From assembly GCA_027924585.1 (NCBI GenBank), contig BSBM01000636.1, forward strand, positions 7,022,001 to 7,086,000: a stretch of DNA of 64,000 nt, written 5' to 3'. Below the pieces are notes generated by a model, which made no database searches, was not told the DNA's origin, and saw only the letters and a list, made by a program, of their open reading frames with translations. How positions within the stretch are numbered: the first letter of the stretch is position 1; each line of letters starts with the position of its first letter. The stretch is from Larix kaempferi (lineage: Eukaryota > Streptophyta > Pinopsida > Pinales > Pinaceae). The position numbers and the translations under genes are program-made. Below, one piece after another: positions 1 to 12,340 of the stretch.

Positions 1-2564
1 GTCCCTGCTCTCATTTTACTTTAAGAGACCATGTGCGATGAAAACCTAGCTATTTACAAACTTTGTAAGTTGTTACCTGATTGGGAGGTGTCTGCTGTTA
101 GCTCCTGTGGCTTATCTGGGGGATTAGCCGTGGCTTGGGACCCTAAAATTTTTGATTTTAAGGCCTTTTCAACACCCTAGGGAATTTTATTAAAAGGATC
201 TTGCTGTGGCAATAAGCACACCCTTTCTATACTCAATTGCTATGCTCCCTATAGGGAGAGACAGAATTTTTGGACATCTTTCCAGGATTCTGGCCTTATG
301 AACTTGGACGACTTGATTATTGCAGGTGATCTCAATTTTACTTGTCATGCCTATGAAATTTGGGGAGCTTCTGCTAGGTTGGATGAATTATCTGATTTTT
401 TTACTCAGTTAATAGTGAATACTGATTTGGTGGATGTCAAACCACATAAATTGACCCCTACCTGGACTAATGGTAGGTTTGGTAAAGATGGGGTTCATAA
501 ACGCCTGGATAGATTCCTCGTCAGCTCTGAGTTGTTGAAGACCTTCCAGAATTATAGGTCGTGGGTTTTTGATCACAAGTTTTCGGACCATTGGCCCATT
601 ATCCTCCAGCTTGATGATTTGGGACAGAAACTGGCTTCTCCTTTCAAGTTCAATTCCAGTTGGCTGGAAGATGACTCCTTTTGCAACATGGTTAGAAATT
701 TTTGGATCAACTGTGATGTTTCAGGCAAGAATCCGATTTTGAAATTCTGTCATAAGCTAAAAGAATTGAAAGAGGCCATGACCAAATGGATTAGAGAAAA
801 GAAAAAGGCAGATAGAATGGAATTAACATATTTGGAACAGAAGTTGCAGGAAGCTATCTCAGCAAATATTCAAAGCTATTTATCAATGGATGGCTTTGAG
901 GTTATGATACAGACTGAGAAGAAGAAAGAAGAATTACTTATTCAAGCTGAAAAAGAATGGCGACTGAAAAGTCATGCCATCTGGATATCCTTTGGTGACA
1001 AGAATACTAAATTCTTCCACTCTTTTGCTTCGGCCAGAAGGAACTCGAAATATATCTGGGAAATTGAAGATGATAGAGGAATTCAACATTATGGGCTTGA
1101 TAATATAAAATCTGAAGCTGCATCCTTCTTTGGTCATATCTATAGTGATCCTGGAGATTGCTGTCTAGCAGAGCAGATTAAAATTGCCTCCCTATTTCCT
1201 CGATTCTTCAATGAGCAAGAGGCTGAAAACATACAAGCTGAGGTCTCTTTGGAAGAAATAGAACAGAATCTGAAAATCTTCGCAAAGGAAAAAAGTCTCG
1301 GGCCTGATGGGTGGCCAGTGGAGCTGTATCTTCATTTTTTTGATCTGATGGGGAGAGAGCTCAAAGATTTGGTGAATTTTTCCAGACTTAATGGATACAT
1401 CTCCGGTGGTTTAAATTCTACCTTTGTTACACTCATTCCCAAAAAAGATAAGCCAAATTTTTTTGGTGATTATCGTCCGATAGGCCTTTGTAACTTGCTA
1501 TATAAACTCATCTCTAAAATTATTGCAGATCGATTAAAGTCTATTCTATCACAGCATATCTCTTTTGAGTAATTTGGATTTCTGGCTGGGAGGCAGATTC
1601 ATGATGCTATAGGCATTTCACAGGAGTTGATTCATAGTATTAAGATATACAAGAAGAAAGCTCTGCTACTCAAAATGGACCTGGAAAAAGCTTATGACAG
1701 GGTTAACTGGTCTTTCCTTAGACTGATTCTCATCAAAATTGGTGTGCCTCCTTTGATCATTAAGTGGATAATGGCTTGTATTACCTCCATGAACATCTCA
1801 GTGCTTGTAAATGGGAGTCCATCTGAATTTTTTAGATGCTCCAAGGGAATTCGACAAGGGTGTCCACTTTCTCCCCTTCTATTTATTCTGGTCATGGATG
1901 GGTTCAGTAGAATGATCAATCAAGCATTATTGGGTGGACAGATTAAAGGCATTAAATATCAAAAGATTGTGTGATTACACATATTTTATTTGCTGATGAT
2001 GTTCTAGTGGCGGGTGTTGACACTATCGAGGAATGGTCTATTTACAAAGAAATCATACAGGCTTTCTATAGTGCTTCAGGTATGAAGGTCAGTTCAGGAA
2101 AATCTAATTTTTATCATTTATCTTCTGATGATGGGCATCTTAGTGACATAATATCGATTCTGCCATATAAGTGTTGTCTCTTGGATCAGGGATTTAAATA
2201 TCTGGGATATTATCTTAAGCCAAACAATTACCAAACTAAGGACTAGTATTGGTTGTTGAGAAAAATTGAGGCCCGAATTGCTCATTGGTCTTTCAGGTAT
2301 TTGTCCAGAGGGGGCAAGCTCATTTTACTAAAGTCTGTTCTTTGTAGTATACCTGTATACTGGTTCTCGTTGCTGGAAGTTCCATCATCTATAATTAAGA
2401 CCATCAATAGATATTGTTACAACTTTCTCTGGTTTGGGACGGCAAACAGTGAAAAAATCTCCATGGTAGTTGCTGATGCTATCACTAGACCTATTAGATT
2501 CGGTGGTTGGGGTATTAAAGATTTGGGTACTTTCAACATTGCCCTTAGACTCAAAAGTCTTTAG
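1..2564 (+). pseudogene. LINE ORF2, N-terminal part: endonuclease and reverse transcriptase (broken)
   Basis: The endonuclease/exonuclease/phosphatase domain is recognisable before and after position 298. It shows an LL-x-ETM block near the start, a GGLAVAW block, NCYAPY near 240, GDLNFT near 325-345 and SDHWPI near 585. This domain nicks target DNA. The reverse transcriptase follows: LGPDGWPVELY near 1300, TLIPKKD near 1430, YRPIGLCN near 1470, KMDLEKAYDRVNW near 1675, GIRQGCPLSPLL near 1845 and the catalytic FADD near 1985. Damage: TAA at 1570-1572 where the family has Gln, a frame change at 1972, and stops at 2244-2246 and 2562-2564, both TAG where Trp is usual. The upstream start is outside the window. 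Confidence 0.88.
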
Positions 2565-2621
2565 AGAAGTCTGTTCGGAAGTACTCTTTGGTCTAGACTC
2601 ATTCATTGCAAATACATAAAT

Positions 2622-4043
2622 ATGGATGTCTTCTGCTGGATCAGAAACCCAAAATTAGCAAGCTGGAATTTCTCTCCTTTGTGGCGGGGATTTATGAAGA
2701 TATTCCATTGGATCAAATTAGACCTTGCGTGGCAGGCTGGATCAGGTGAATTGATTCGAGTCGGGATTGACCCCATCTTAGGTATGGAAGATAACTTTAC
2801 TCTGCCATCTTCTATCACTCAATATCTTCAAATCTTAGGTATGACTACCTTGAATAAAATTCATCTGCACAGCATGGGGTTTGAACATAATTCTAAGTGG
2901 ATGACTTCAAGGGATCTGGGACTTTCTGGCTTTTTAGCCCGATCTTGGGATGCTTATATCACAAATTTAAATTCTGTTGGTGTTTTCCTGAATCATGAGC
3001 CAGATCATCTAGTTTGGAGAGGAAACCCTGCTCTTGGTCACATTACTGCTAAAACTGCTTATTCCAGAATTGTACAAGATAAATTCATTTATCCTCAGGA
3101 TTGGTGGTATAAGAGGCTTTGGCGTTGGTCTATTCCTATAAAACTTAAATGCTTCTGTTGGTTATTAATTCAAGATAGATTGAAGACATGGGAAAATTTG
3201 TGTAAACGTGGTTGGAGTGGTCCAAGTTTATGTATTCTGTGTAAAAAAGAAGCTGAAACTAAACAGCATCTCTTTGTACAGTGTGAGTTCACTTGCAAAA
3301 TCTGGTATGTGATTTCATCTACATTGAATATTTCACAATGCTGGGGTGTTGGAGAATTTAACCAGTCCTTACTGAATTGGTATAGACAATGTAAACAACA
3401 TTTCTATGTTGCTATCTGTATACCTTGGGCAATTTGGTACTCCAGAAACTGCGCCATCTTTCAGAATAAGGCTCTTGATGTACTACAATGTAGTATGACT
3501 GCATTAAATATGAATGCTTCTTGTAAGGATGATGAGCACAGTATAAAGACAGACAGAATCAGCATATTCAATCTTAAAGTGGATCAGCCTATTCTATTCT
3601 TTGATGGTGCTTCACAACATGGTTTATGTGCTGTGGGAGGTGTTATATATTTGAACGAGTCCCACTACTTCTCTTTTAGACTCAACTGTGGAGCTGGTTC
3701 TAACATGAAAGTGGAGTTAATGGCCCTCTGGTGCATTCTCAAAGTTGCCAACATCTTTGGATTGGTTAATATCAAGGTTTACGGTGACTCCAGGGTTACC
3801 ATTAAATGGGCAGCCGGTGAATTCAATCTCAACGTTTTGAATTTACGACATTGGGCTCTCCGGACTCAATTGGAGATATCAAAGCAGCAAAATATTATTT
3901 TTGAACATATCTTTAGAGACCATAATTCTCTTGCTGATAAACTCTCTAGACAAGCGCTATCTGGCATTGAAGGGCAGTTGATTTGGGAGGAATGGTTTGA
4001 TTGTTGTCTACAGGACTGTGGGTCCATCTACTTTTTTGACTGA
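2622..4043 (+). pseudogene. LINE ORF2, C-terminal part: zf-RVT and RNase H
   Basis: This open block of about 470 codons continues ORF2 after a stop at 2562-2564. It holds the zf-RVT region, with a W-x5-IPIKLKCFCW block and C-x2-C and H-x4-C ligands (LCILCKKEAE, then HLFVQCEF). An RNase H domain follows from about 3590: FFDGASQ, a conserved Glu in KVELMAL, GDSRVTI, and the late RDHNSLADKLSRQA block. RNase H would remove RNA from the cDNA hybrid. The first catalytic Asp, the Glu and the second Asp are all visible, so this domain looks chemically intact although the gene is broken upstream. The listed ATG is internal and not a true start. Confidence 0.88.
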
Positions 4044-4330
4044 CTCTAGATGTAATCTCTGGCTTTTTTTGTGCTGCTGGGTACTAGTCTATTTATTTTG
4101 CATATATGTAGAATTATCATGCTCTGATGAAATTTGCTGATCGTGCCATAATGGTCTTTTTTGAGACTATAGAATAGAACTTGAACAGGCTAGCTGTGCA
4201 GAGCTCTATTATATGATTCGACTGTAGAATCATGATCTTCATTGTACTATTTGATTCTATTTGAATATCAATAGTAGTTTTTTTCGTTGGAAAAAGAAAA
4301 GTTTAATAATAATAACAATAATAAAGATAA

Positions 4331-6663
4331 AGAAAATCATAACAATACATATACTATTTTCTAATTGAAAGCAAAGTTCACTTAAACATAATGTTTATTA
4401 TTAATTTTTACAAATCTACTACAAAAATAGATTCCTATCTTTTTATCAAACTAACCTATAACTGCACCCCTTGAACCCTAACACCTAACCCATTATCCCT
4501 TAAACCATTCACTCACCATTCATCTATTAAACTATACACCCCCTTACCATTATCCACTAACTCACAAGCCCCCTAACCCAATCAACCAACACACTAATGT
4601 GGTTTAACTACTAGGACATTAACTCCCCGACTACTATAATTGATTGTGGTCAAATATGGAAGACTATGGTCCTATATTTGATTGTAGTCGAACATGGAAG
4701 AGTGTATCATACGAAACAATATAACTATGTTTACTTCAACAACTATATAATCCAAAACATGTTAGCTTATTCTTCTTACCAATGATTCAGTGCAAGGTAT
4801 TCATAAACAATGAGTTATTCTTGTCACTATTTTTAAGAAGCAAGTACTTAGCAGCGTTGCCGATTTTTTCTAAAAAGCAAGTATTAAGTAGTTTTGTTAC
4901 ATTCTTTTAAGAGACAGATATTAAGCAACTATGTTGTTAATTTCACGTGGATGTAATTGTCAGAACATAAATATTTATAAATAACCAATTGTCTATTTAG
5001 CGGTACCCAATCTTAATAATGAATCATTTTTTTATTATATAAAATGTTTATGTATTATTACTGCATTAATAATTGGATTTCGTTTGCCCATTTTTATTGC
5101 CTTAATTTAAAGATTAGAAGATGTTGCCCTTTTTATAAACTAAATTCATTTTTGCAATAAAAATGGATTATGACTAGTAAAAAGTTTATGATTGGGTCAT
5201 TTTTCATCAATTCCATAAAAAATCATTAAAAAAAAATGAATTCAACACTCTAAAAACTTCCTGTAACACTTAGATAATAAAATCTTTGCACTTTATATCT
5301 GCAATTTGAAAAATTACACTGATTTTTTCAAAATTCAGAAAACAAGCCATAAAACAATGCTTTTTAAAAAAGACTCATATTGTCGTCATAAAATCTCCAA
5401 AGTCAGGGCCCGAACATGCTCAGAGCGATCGGTTTTGTTGGGATTGGTGTAACCATATGCCAGGTAAATATTTCAGGCCTATATCCAGTGACAAATGTTG
5501 TTGTACCATTCACTCGATTGGATTCTCCGTGCTCAACATACATTCAAACTTGATGGAGGTTTATGATTTCTAGAAATAAGCTTTACGATTTGCACCTATT
5601 TTACCACAATTTTTCTAGTGAAAATTTGGTTGAAATTGCAGTTTTAGGTTGTTAGAATTGTGTAATCGAATGCTGAGGACTCATTGCGGAAGCTGAATCC
5701 ATTTTTACATTAAAATTTGCAATTTAAACAATGAAATAACGATTTCAACAATCTTCAACCACATTCCCCACAAAAATAACCGAAAAAGTACATATCCTAG
5801 GACATTTAACATTTAGCTTCTATGAGACCGATTTGAAGATTCTACAAGGACGATATCAAAAGATTCTACAAGGCTGATTTGAGATCAGTTGTGTGAAACA
5901 ATCAACATCCAACCATATTCGTTATTTCATTTGACAGATTGTATCCCCAAGTGCGTTTTGCTTCGTACCATAGAGAATACTTAAGCAACCTATATTTATA
6001 AACCACGGAAAAATGAAAGAATCTTAGAAGGGCAACCATGTGAAAATCAACATATGATTCGATATAGAAGAAGAAGAAATTATTTTAATGTCTGCGAGGT
6101 TAAAAATAGCCTATGGGACAGACCACCTCACACACTGATTTCAGCATTTCAACGTTTTCATATTCAACTTGATGATGAGCGCCCCCAATTTCTCCATAGT
6201 CCCCTTAGTGAATAAATTATCCCAGAAGCTAGCTGACAGGATATTTGTATAACTATCCCTACATATATAAAAAAAATAAAAAAAAATCCATCCATTAACC
6301 CTCTGGTCACATTGTATTCCCATACCGACTAAGTTGGAAAATTACAGAATCGAACCCGTCGTTGACCAAAGCGGCAGGGTCACATGAAAGGGCCGTGGGG
6401 TAACGGAGACAACGTTATGACAAGCATTGCGGAGTAACCGGAAGTTTTAATAATGAGATAGTGGCGCACTAATAAGTGATTTACAGTAATAGTTTTCTAA
6501 AAGGAATGAAATGATTTTGAATTGTTTTTTCATATGATCAAAAAGCTGGATGAACAAGCTTTCATTAATAGTTTTGTGGATTACATCACATCATATGCTA
6601 ATGCTATAATATTAGTGCTTTCATTGATAGTTTTGTGGATTACATCACTTGCTAATACTAATT
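4331..6663. other. Intergenic stretch, no gene seen
   Basis: AT-rich sequence without a convincing reading frame or structural RNA. Short patches of mixed composition at about 5400-5530 and 6340-6440 could be worn remnants, but I recognise nothing in them. An A/T run lies at 6259-6290. Confidence 0.6.
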
Positions 6664-6806
6664 CATTTTTTTCATACAATTGTTTTATTGGGAAGAGATA
6701 GCTTGTTTCATTATTATTATTTTTTATTATTTAAAATTTATTATATTTTTTTAATCCCTAATATGTATATAATTTTTTTTATGTGAATGTCTTTAAATGA
6801 AAACAT
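6664..6806. repeat. Direct repeat, left copy (~140 bp)
   Basis: This AT-rich segment recurs at 7331-7473 with many small differences. Shared blocks include taaaatttattatattttttt and tatgtgaat-tctttaaat. The two copies bracket the truncated LINE piece at 6807-7330, with a spacing of about 667 bp. Confidence 0.75.
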
Positions 6807-7330
6807 AGTCATGATAATGGGGTGTATTAAAAGCGGCTTCTATCTGTGGTATGGATTCATTAAAGGTTTTGGGGACTCCTTGGTAATATCAAATGGGCAA
6901 ACAAACAGTTTCATCTTGAAAATGCTTTACTTCATCATTGGTGTCATAGAACCTCATTTTTGCTGCACAGTTTTCTTGATCTCTCTATTGAACACATTTA
7001 CAGAGAAAACAATGATACTGCCGACTCTTTGTCAAAAGAAGCACTTGACGGTATTCCTGGGGTGCTGTACTGGGTAGAATGGGTGGAGGATAACAAAGTT
7101 CATTCTGGTTCTATAAACTCTTTTCTTTCGGAAGTTTACTAGTTCTGTTTTGAGAAGATTGCCTGTAAGGCACTTTTTGTATGTATGAGGACTTGCATAC
7201 GTCTACTAATTGTTGTTCGTTTTGGATATTGATACTTGTAAAGTTTTAGTAATGTTGTGGTATCAGCTGATACTCCTGAGTCTAGGTTTTTTGACTTGGC
7301 GTATGTTTTTTTTTCTTTGAAAAAAAAATT
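6807..7330 (+). mobile_element. 5'-truncated LINE fragment (RNase H end and 3' tail)
   Basis: Only the end of LINE ORF2 is present. Across two frames one can read an RNase H remnant with GDSLVI near 6870 and a conserved C-terminal block (RENNDTADSLSKEALDG) near 6999-7050. It is close in kind to the end of the LINE at 1-4330 (RDHNSLADKLSRQAL). A frame change separates the two halves. The coding stop is at 7140-7142, followed by about 180 bp of 3' UTR ending in an A run at 7320-7329. The fragment cannot move on its own. Confidence 0.8.
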
Positions 7331-7473
7331 CATTTTTCATAGAATTTTTTTTTGGAAGAAATAACTTGTTTCACTATTATTATTTTTGCTAGTTTAAAAT
7401 TTATTATATTTTTTTAATCTTTAATATGCATACAATTATTTTGTTATGTGAATCTCTTTAAATTAAAGCAGAG
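7331..7473. repeat. Direct repeat, right copy (~140 bp)
   Basis: Partner of 6664-6806. It either arose with the LINE insertion as an exceptionally long target duplication or reflects a separate tandem duplication. Its last 17 bases also serve as one side of the target duplication of the next LINE. Confidence 0.75.
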
Positions 7474-7483
7474 TTTTTTTTTT

Positions 7484-8650
7484 AACAGTAACGGGTGACG
7501 AACTTTTATATTAAAAAAAGAGAAAGATTACATATGAGAAGGGAAGACTGATCCCCCCAAAAAACAGAGTTGTCGAAGCAGGCTCTATACAGTTCAGTCT
7601 TTGAAGTTCAAACTTAACTCCTATTCTGCTATAGGGACTATTCCTGTTGCTGGTTCTGATACAGTCTACGTTGGCTTCCATAATTTTGAGGCAGTTGTGG
7701 AGGGAGTCAATCTTGCTAGCCAACGTGTCATAGAAGTCCTTCACCTTGCAGCTGCTGCTCCTGACTTCAGTGGTTGAAATTTGGACGAAAGTAGAGAGAT
7801 GCGAGATAGCTTTCTTCATGTCTGAATTCTCCCCCCGAAGCCAGCGAACCTGAGATTCCAAATCTTGGACGTGGGTAAGAATTTCAGAAGAAGGACTGTC
7901 CTGATGGTGAGGGGAGTCCAAGTTGACGATCCCAAGTTGTCACCCTTGTTATGTTTCCAATTCTTGCCGGTTCCCATATCGCTGGGACTGCCGCGAACTC
8001 GCTGTGGAGAAACACATTGAGCCTTGCCCAAACCAACGTCAATATTCGACCATCCCCTGCCATTGCGTGTATCAAGTCCACATACGGAGAGCTGAGCAGA
8101 GCCTCTGTTCTGACCTTGCCCCAATTCAAGGGGAATCCAGTTACCCTTACCATGTTCTTCAGGTTTGGAGTGTCCGCAGCAGGTGCACTTCGCCAGGCCG
8201 CCGAGAGAAATCTGAAGCTCAAAACCACCAGTACCCTGCCCCTAGAATAAATCAGAGAGATAGCGTTTCATTCCAACCCCCCCGGAGTGAGTATGAATCT
8301 GCTTTCTGCATCTTCGGCATTGAAGCACAGGATGACACCGATCGGCATTGCAATCCTCCATGCCAAACCATAGATAACCGACCTAGGGAATGTCGCAGTG
8401 TGAGGCTTGCTGCATACTCAAAACGCCACCTTCGAGCAGGATATAAACCGAGGTTTCCTTGGGGACTGTCCGAATTGAACTCCCGCATGCGAGACAGATG
8501 GTGTTTGTCAAGGGAGGCCGCCAAATGAGCCAAGAGGACGTGGATACTGTTCGAGAGGATCCTACAAAGATTTTGCATGTAATCAAAATCAGAGACAAGA
8601 TTAGCCCATAGTTAGATGAGGACGAGACCATGGAGTTCAACTAGGAGATG
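7484..8650 (-). other. GC-richer 3' region of the minus-strand LINE, possibly transduced sequence
   Basis: This segment lies inside the LINE's target duplication, downstream of its RNase H stop. Several overlapping frames are open on the minus strand (8640-8383, 8578-8252, 8228-7884, 7921-7511), and no single frame spans the region. The most protein-like part is 7921-7511, about 136 codons with a probable coiled coil near its start (VQDLESQVRWL followed by MKKAISHLS). I do not recognise the product. It may be an unusual LINE 3' UTR, a piece of LINE ORF1, or host sequence carried along by read-through transcription. The plus-strand open frame at 7923-8528 has an unnatural composition and is taken as a shadow. 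Confidence 0.4.
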
Positions 8651-8657
8651 TAGAAGG

Positions 8658-9063
8658 TTAAGGGACCAAAACTTCAACTAGATGTTGTTCATTTTTTATA
8701 TCAAGGCCACAATCAAGGCCAGCGCCGATGTTAGCCATTACATCTTCTCTCTTATTGTTATGCCTTAGGGTGTGGAAGAAAGAGTCTGAGTGAAACTCAT
8801 TGAGCAAATAGACGAAGTGGTGGTGAAGCTTGGAGACTGGTTTCCTTCGATTTTTGGCTAAGGCCCTTGCTTCCTTGATTACCAGCATAGAGTCACCAAG
8901 GGCTCCAAGGTCCTCAACCTTTTCCTTCCTTGCCACATCCATACCTTTGATTAGTGTGAGCCATTCCGCCTCGTTATTGGTCCTCCTTCCGATACCCCAT
9001 GCATAATCCTTCACTTTGTTTCCATCTGAGTCCAAGAGGACTCCCCCCGCACCTGCCAACCCT
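8658..9063 (-). pseudogene. LINE RNase H domain, truncated at its N-terminus
   Basis: About 133 residues of RNase H remain: AGAGGVLLDSDGN at the start, the conserved Glu in RTNNEAEWLTLIKG, GDSMLVIKEA, then a C-terminal helix region. The first catalytic Asp (normally in a DGA or DGS motif just before GGAGG) lies upstream of the truncation and is absent. It is an open frame to its stop but has no natural start, being the tail of ORF2 in a truncated LINE copy. Confidence 0.82.
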
Positions 9064-9081
9064 GTTTAATTTAAAGCATAG

Positions 9082-11943
9082 TTAATAATGGAAACAATTT
9101 TTGGAAATTCAAGAAGGTTGATAAGTTAATTTTAAAATTATTTATATGTAATCTTTTGGAAGTCATTGCCTTGGCGAGTCCTCGATCTTACTTTCCCAAT
9201 GTTTTTATGTTATGCAATGATATAAGAAATAAAAAACAAAATTAAAAGAAACCAAACTAAACTCTCATGACAAAGTCATAGGACTGTCCCAAGTATGGTT
9301 ATAGGCTTACAACAAATGGGTTCTATCTTTAAACCATCTTGGCATAAAAGTTAGAGTTATGAATGAGTTAATGCCAATTCAATGGAGTTATGTAATATCT
9401 ATATAAGATCAAAATTGAAGGAACCATGACAAGATGCATTTGTGGTTTCATATAATTTAGGGTTCATTTTGATTTGGTTAAGAATGAAATGAAGGCAAAT
9501 GATTTTAGGGAAATCAAAAGGTGAAGTGCTTGGTTATCTTGTAGTTAGGGTTACTTTAGTAGTCCTCGAGCTTTGTCGTCAAGCCTCTATGCGAAAACCC
9601 TTGTAGATGTTGAGTCCATAGTGTTGTTAAGGGGATTGTGTGTTCCCAAGATGGAATCACTCCAAGCATTAGTTGTCATATGCAAGATTTTGTTGAGATA
9701 CGCAATCGAAGACTTCAGGTTGTATTAGCGTGGAGGGGATGGATGTGCTAAAGAAACAATGCAAGACAACCTCCATTCTAAGATTAAAGCACTAGTACCT
9801 TGATCAGGTCTCTAAAGGTGAGCGAAAGAACCCAACCATTGCAAAGGAGATTTGTGAAAAGATTGGAAGTTATCCCTCAATTGGATTTCCCATCCTCATA
9901 ACTAAGAATACAAACCCTTATTTTGGATCAATGTGCTATGGTAGGAAAGTTTACAAGCCTTTATCCTAGTCCAAGAGTTGCAGAAACATGGGTAGTTAAG
10001 CAATGGACACGTAAGATATAAGAACACACATTATCATATGCACCTAGTCATGGGTATTTTGTTTTACTAATAGTTTACTTGCAAAAAAAATTCAAGGATA
10101 TACTCATTTTGTAGGCATGATCAATTTGCTAGCAGAGGGTGAAGGCTAAGAATGCAAGGCTAGGCAAAGGGGGATGACTTGACTTACTCAACACTGTGAT
10201 ACTTTGGATAAGGGAAAAGGTATTACACACTTAAGCATATGTTGGATAAAGAATACGCAGGGAATGGCAGTGTCTCACAAATGGGTAAGTTGTTTAGAGA
10301 AGTGCTTATTCAACCTTAACAAATGTCTACAAATTCACATCATTACATTTCAATTCCTTGGCCAATAGTCTTTAGATGTAGCATTTGTTTAACCACTGCT
10401 TTCTTTAGGCCAATACAACCCTTTTGGGGATTTCACATGTGCTTATAAGCACAACTACTAAAGCTTTCATCCAGGGTGTTTTAAGTTTCAATTCATTTCA
10501 TTTGACAACCCTTTTGGGGATTTCACTTGCGCTTAGAAGCACAACTACTAAAGCTTTCATCCAGGGTGTTTTAAGTTTCCATTCCATTTCATTTGACAAC
10601 CCTTTTGGGATTTTGCATGTGTTTAGAAACACAACTACTCAAGCTCACATCCAAGGAGTTTTCATTTGAATTTCAAATATACTTTGATATCTCCCAAACT
10701 GAGCAATCTCGGAAATCTTTAGCTATAAAAATTTGTTTAGACTGATGAGGAGGTAAAATGTTGAATTCATAAAAAAAAAATCAATTTTGAGTTCTTGGGT
10801 CACTTTTCCCTCCTGCAATATTTTCAAAATCCCCAAAGCACTATCTTGAATAATGGATTTTGATATATTTTTGCATCTCAATTTGACACCTCTTAGAATT
10901 TGGCCAAAATATACCTAGGTTATCTCTGTTCTTAGTCAAATACCATGTTATTGAAATATTAGCCGCAAAAGGGCCCATGTCAAACAACCAAGTATGGGTC
11001 TTCAAAAGTCACAAATTCCCTCATTCTAGAAAACTAGTGTTGAACAGGCCCACCCCTCTCTCTAGAATTTTTGTAATCATCCTTACTATAGACAAATGCC
11101 TACAATTTCATCAAATTTTGATTTAATATGCTTTTGTTAGGATAAAAACAAGATTTTGGCTCCAAACTTTTTTTTTTAATATTTTCTACATGTTGATGTG
11201 GCATCATAGCTGACCTAAACCTTACGTGGCATTCGCCAACTTAGCCATGCCATATTCTATTATTTTCTATCCATTCCATTGTGCCACTGCAGATTTCCAC
11301 TGTGTCATAGTAATTTTTGTTAACATTGTTGGAAGGAATCTCATGATCAAACCTTAGCTGTAGATATCAGATCCCAAAAAGATCCGACTCATTCACGATA
11401 ATGCATTCTATCTGTTGGATTTACCTTTACATTTTTCTACATGCGACCTCCACCATCGATCATATCTCCGCGATAAAAGTCGTGACTATTTGTAGAATTA
11501 CCTCCTTTATCATCGTTCAAGCAAGTCCATTTGTGCAAATAGATAAGATCTACAAGTCAAACTTGCATTCTTAATCTCATCCATTCGAGGAAACATTTCT
11601 CCTGTTAATTCTCGATCATATAGATTTGTGCAAATAATAAGAATCGACTGATCCAACATGCACAATTTAATCTTATCCATTCATGGAAATGGCAGAATAA
11701 GTAAACCTTAAGGGTTCTTTTCAAGTGACATGTACTGTACAAGATTCATATCATAATATGTGTTCAGTTCAAGTTGTAAGAACATAATACAATGGTGATT
11801 GTGAAAGAATGTTACTAGTCACATGATTTTGGAAACCAGAGCCATGATATGTTAGTTATTTTGTACTTGGAAAAAGGACAATTCCCTGCAGCCATTAGAA
11901 AGAATAGTATTCAATTCAACTGGAAAATCAGAAGCAGTCTTAC
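9082..11943. other. Intergenic stretch, mostly featureless
   Basis: Apart from the tandem repeat at 10415-10670, I see no gene, RNA or element structure. Later exons of the LRR receptor-like gene at 11944-12297 would be expected here on the minus strand, but I could not find any. Confidence 0.55.
10415..10670. repeat. Tandem repeat, ~90 bp unit, 2.8 copies
   Basis: Units start at acaacccttttggg at 10415, 10505 and 10596. Each holds the core acaactactaaagctttcat with few changes. The period is close to a multiple of three, so an 81-codon frame stays open through it, but nothing else suggests a gene. Confidence 0.85.
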
Positions 11944-12297
11944 AGATCCTCAATGGGTGTACTATCGGTGGCTCGTCCAGTGCATGGATCTCCAGTAAGG
12001 TTCCATGGAGTTTTCCATGTATTTGAATCTATACCGGTACTCCACTTCTGAGCAAGTGACTTTAAAACAGCAACTGTCACCGGGAAAAGGAAATGAATTG
12101 ATCAACAAACAAAGTATTGATAAAAACAGAAGACAAGAGAATGCTTGCAGCCTGCGGTATTATTTTGTTCTGTGGTTACCTTCTTTTGGGTCCGTGACGG
12201 CTGCTGCCTGAGCTTGCTGAAACGAAGTGACACAACAAGCAATGATAAAATAAGTGCAGAGAAGCCAAATCGAGGAAGAGATTTGAAGCTTAGACAT
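11944..12297 (-). pseudogene. First two exons of an LRR receptor-like protein kinase, orphaned
   Basis: Exon 1 (12297-12180) starts at an ATG and encodes a clear secretion signal of about 30 residues (MSKLQISSS, then a hydrophobic run ending near the Ala-rich QAQAAA). It ends at a GT donor in phase 1. Exon 2 (12073-11944) has an AG acceptor, joins in phase, and reads into the N-terminal ectodomain typical of plant LRR receptor-like kinases of the At1g53430/At1g56130 type. The marks are VAVLKSLAQKW and a WNLTGDPCTGRATDST block, where that family has WNISG-x-PC-x-G-x-A-x-DST. It ends at a GT donor. The remaining ectodomain, transmembrane and kinase exons are not found below, so this is probably a truncated copy. 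Family assignment rests on motif memory; a translated search would settle it. Confidence 0.6.
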
Positions 12298-12340
12298 GAT
12301 GATGGCGGCCGGGTTTGGTGCTCGCGCCCGCAGAGGCAGT

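Larger units (their letters stand above)
1..4330 (+). mobile_element. L1-type plant LINE (non-LTR retrotransposon), 5' end outside the window
   Basis: One LINE copy runs from the window start to an A-rich tail at about 4290-4330. In order it shows an endonuclease, a reverse transcriptase, a zinc-knuckle region and an RNase H domain, followed by about 250 bp of 3' untranslated sequence. The C-terminal RNase H is typical of plant L1 LINEs. The tail is not pure poly(A) but an A/T-rich run with taa and aat repeats. No target duplication can be tested because the 5' end is missing. The copy is inactive: its reading frame is split into several blocks by stops and frame changes. Confidence 0.9.
7474..9064 (-). 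mobile_element. 5'-truncated LINE, minus strand, with 17 bp target-site duplication
   Basis: The element is flanked by tttaaattaaagcagag (7457-7473) and tttaatttaaagcatag (9065-9081), a 17 bp duplication with two mismatches. The T run at 7474-7483 is the poly(A) tail on the minus strand. The 5' end is cut inside the RNase H domain at about 9064. Between the RNase H stop (8658) and the tail lie about 1.18 kb that are richer in G+C than the surroundings, far longer than the 3' UTR of the LINE at 1-4330. Confidence 0.8.

Noticed and set aside
7923-8528. 201-codon plus-strand frame
   Set aside because: Its composition is Arg/Cys/Ser/Pro-rich and unlike a protein, and it lies antisense within the LINE insertion, whose own strand gives more natural sequence.
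10424-10669. 81-codon frame with three internal repeats
   Set aside because: It follows from a 90 bp tandem repeat whose period is a multiple of three; no homology or start context.
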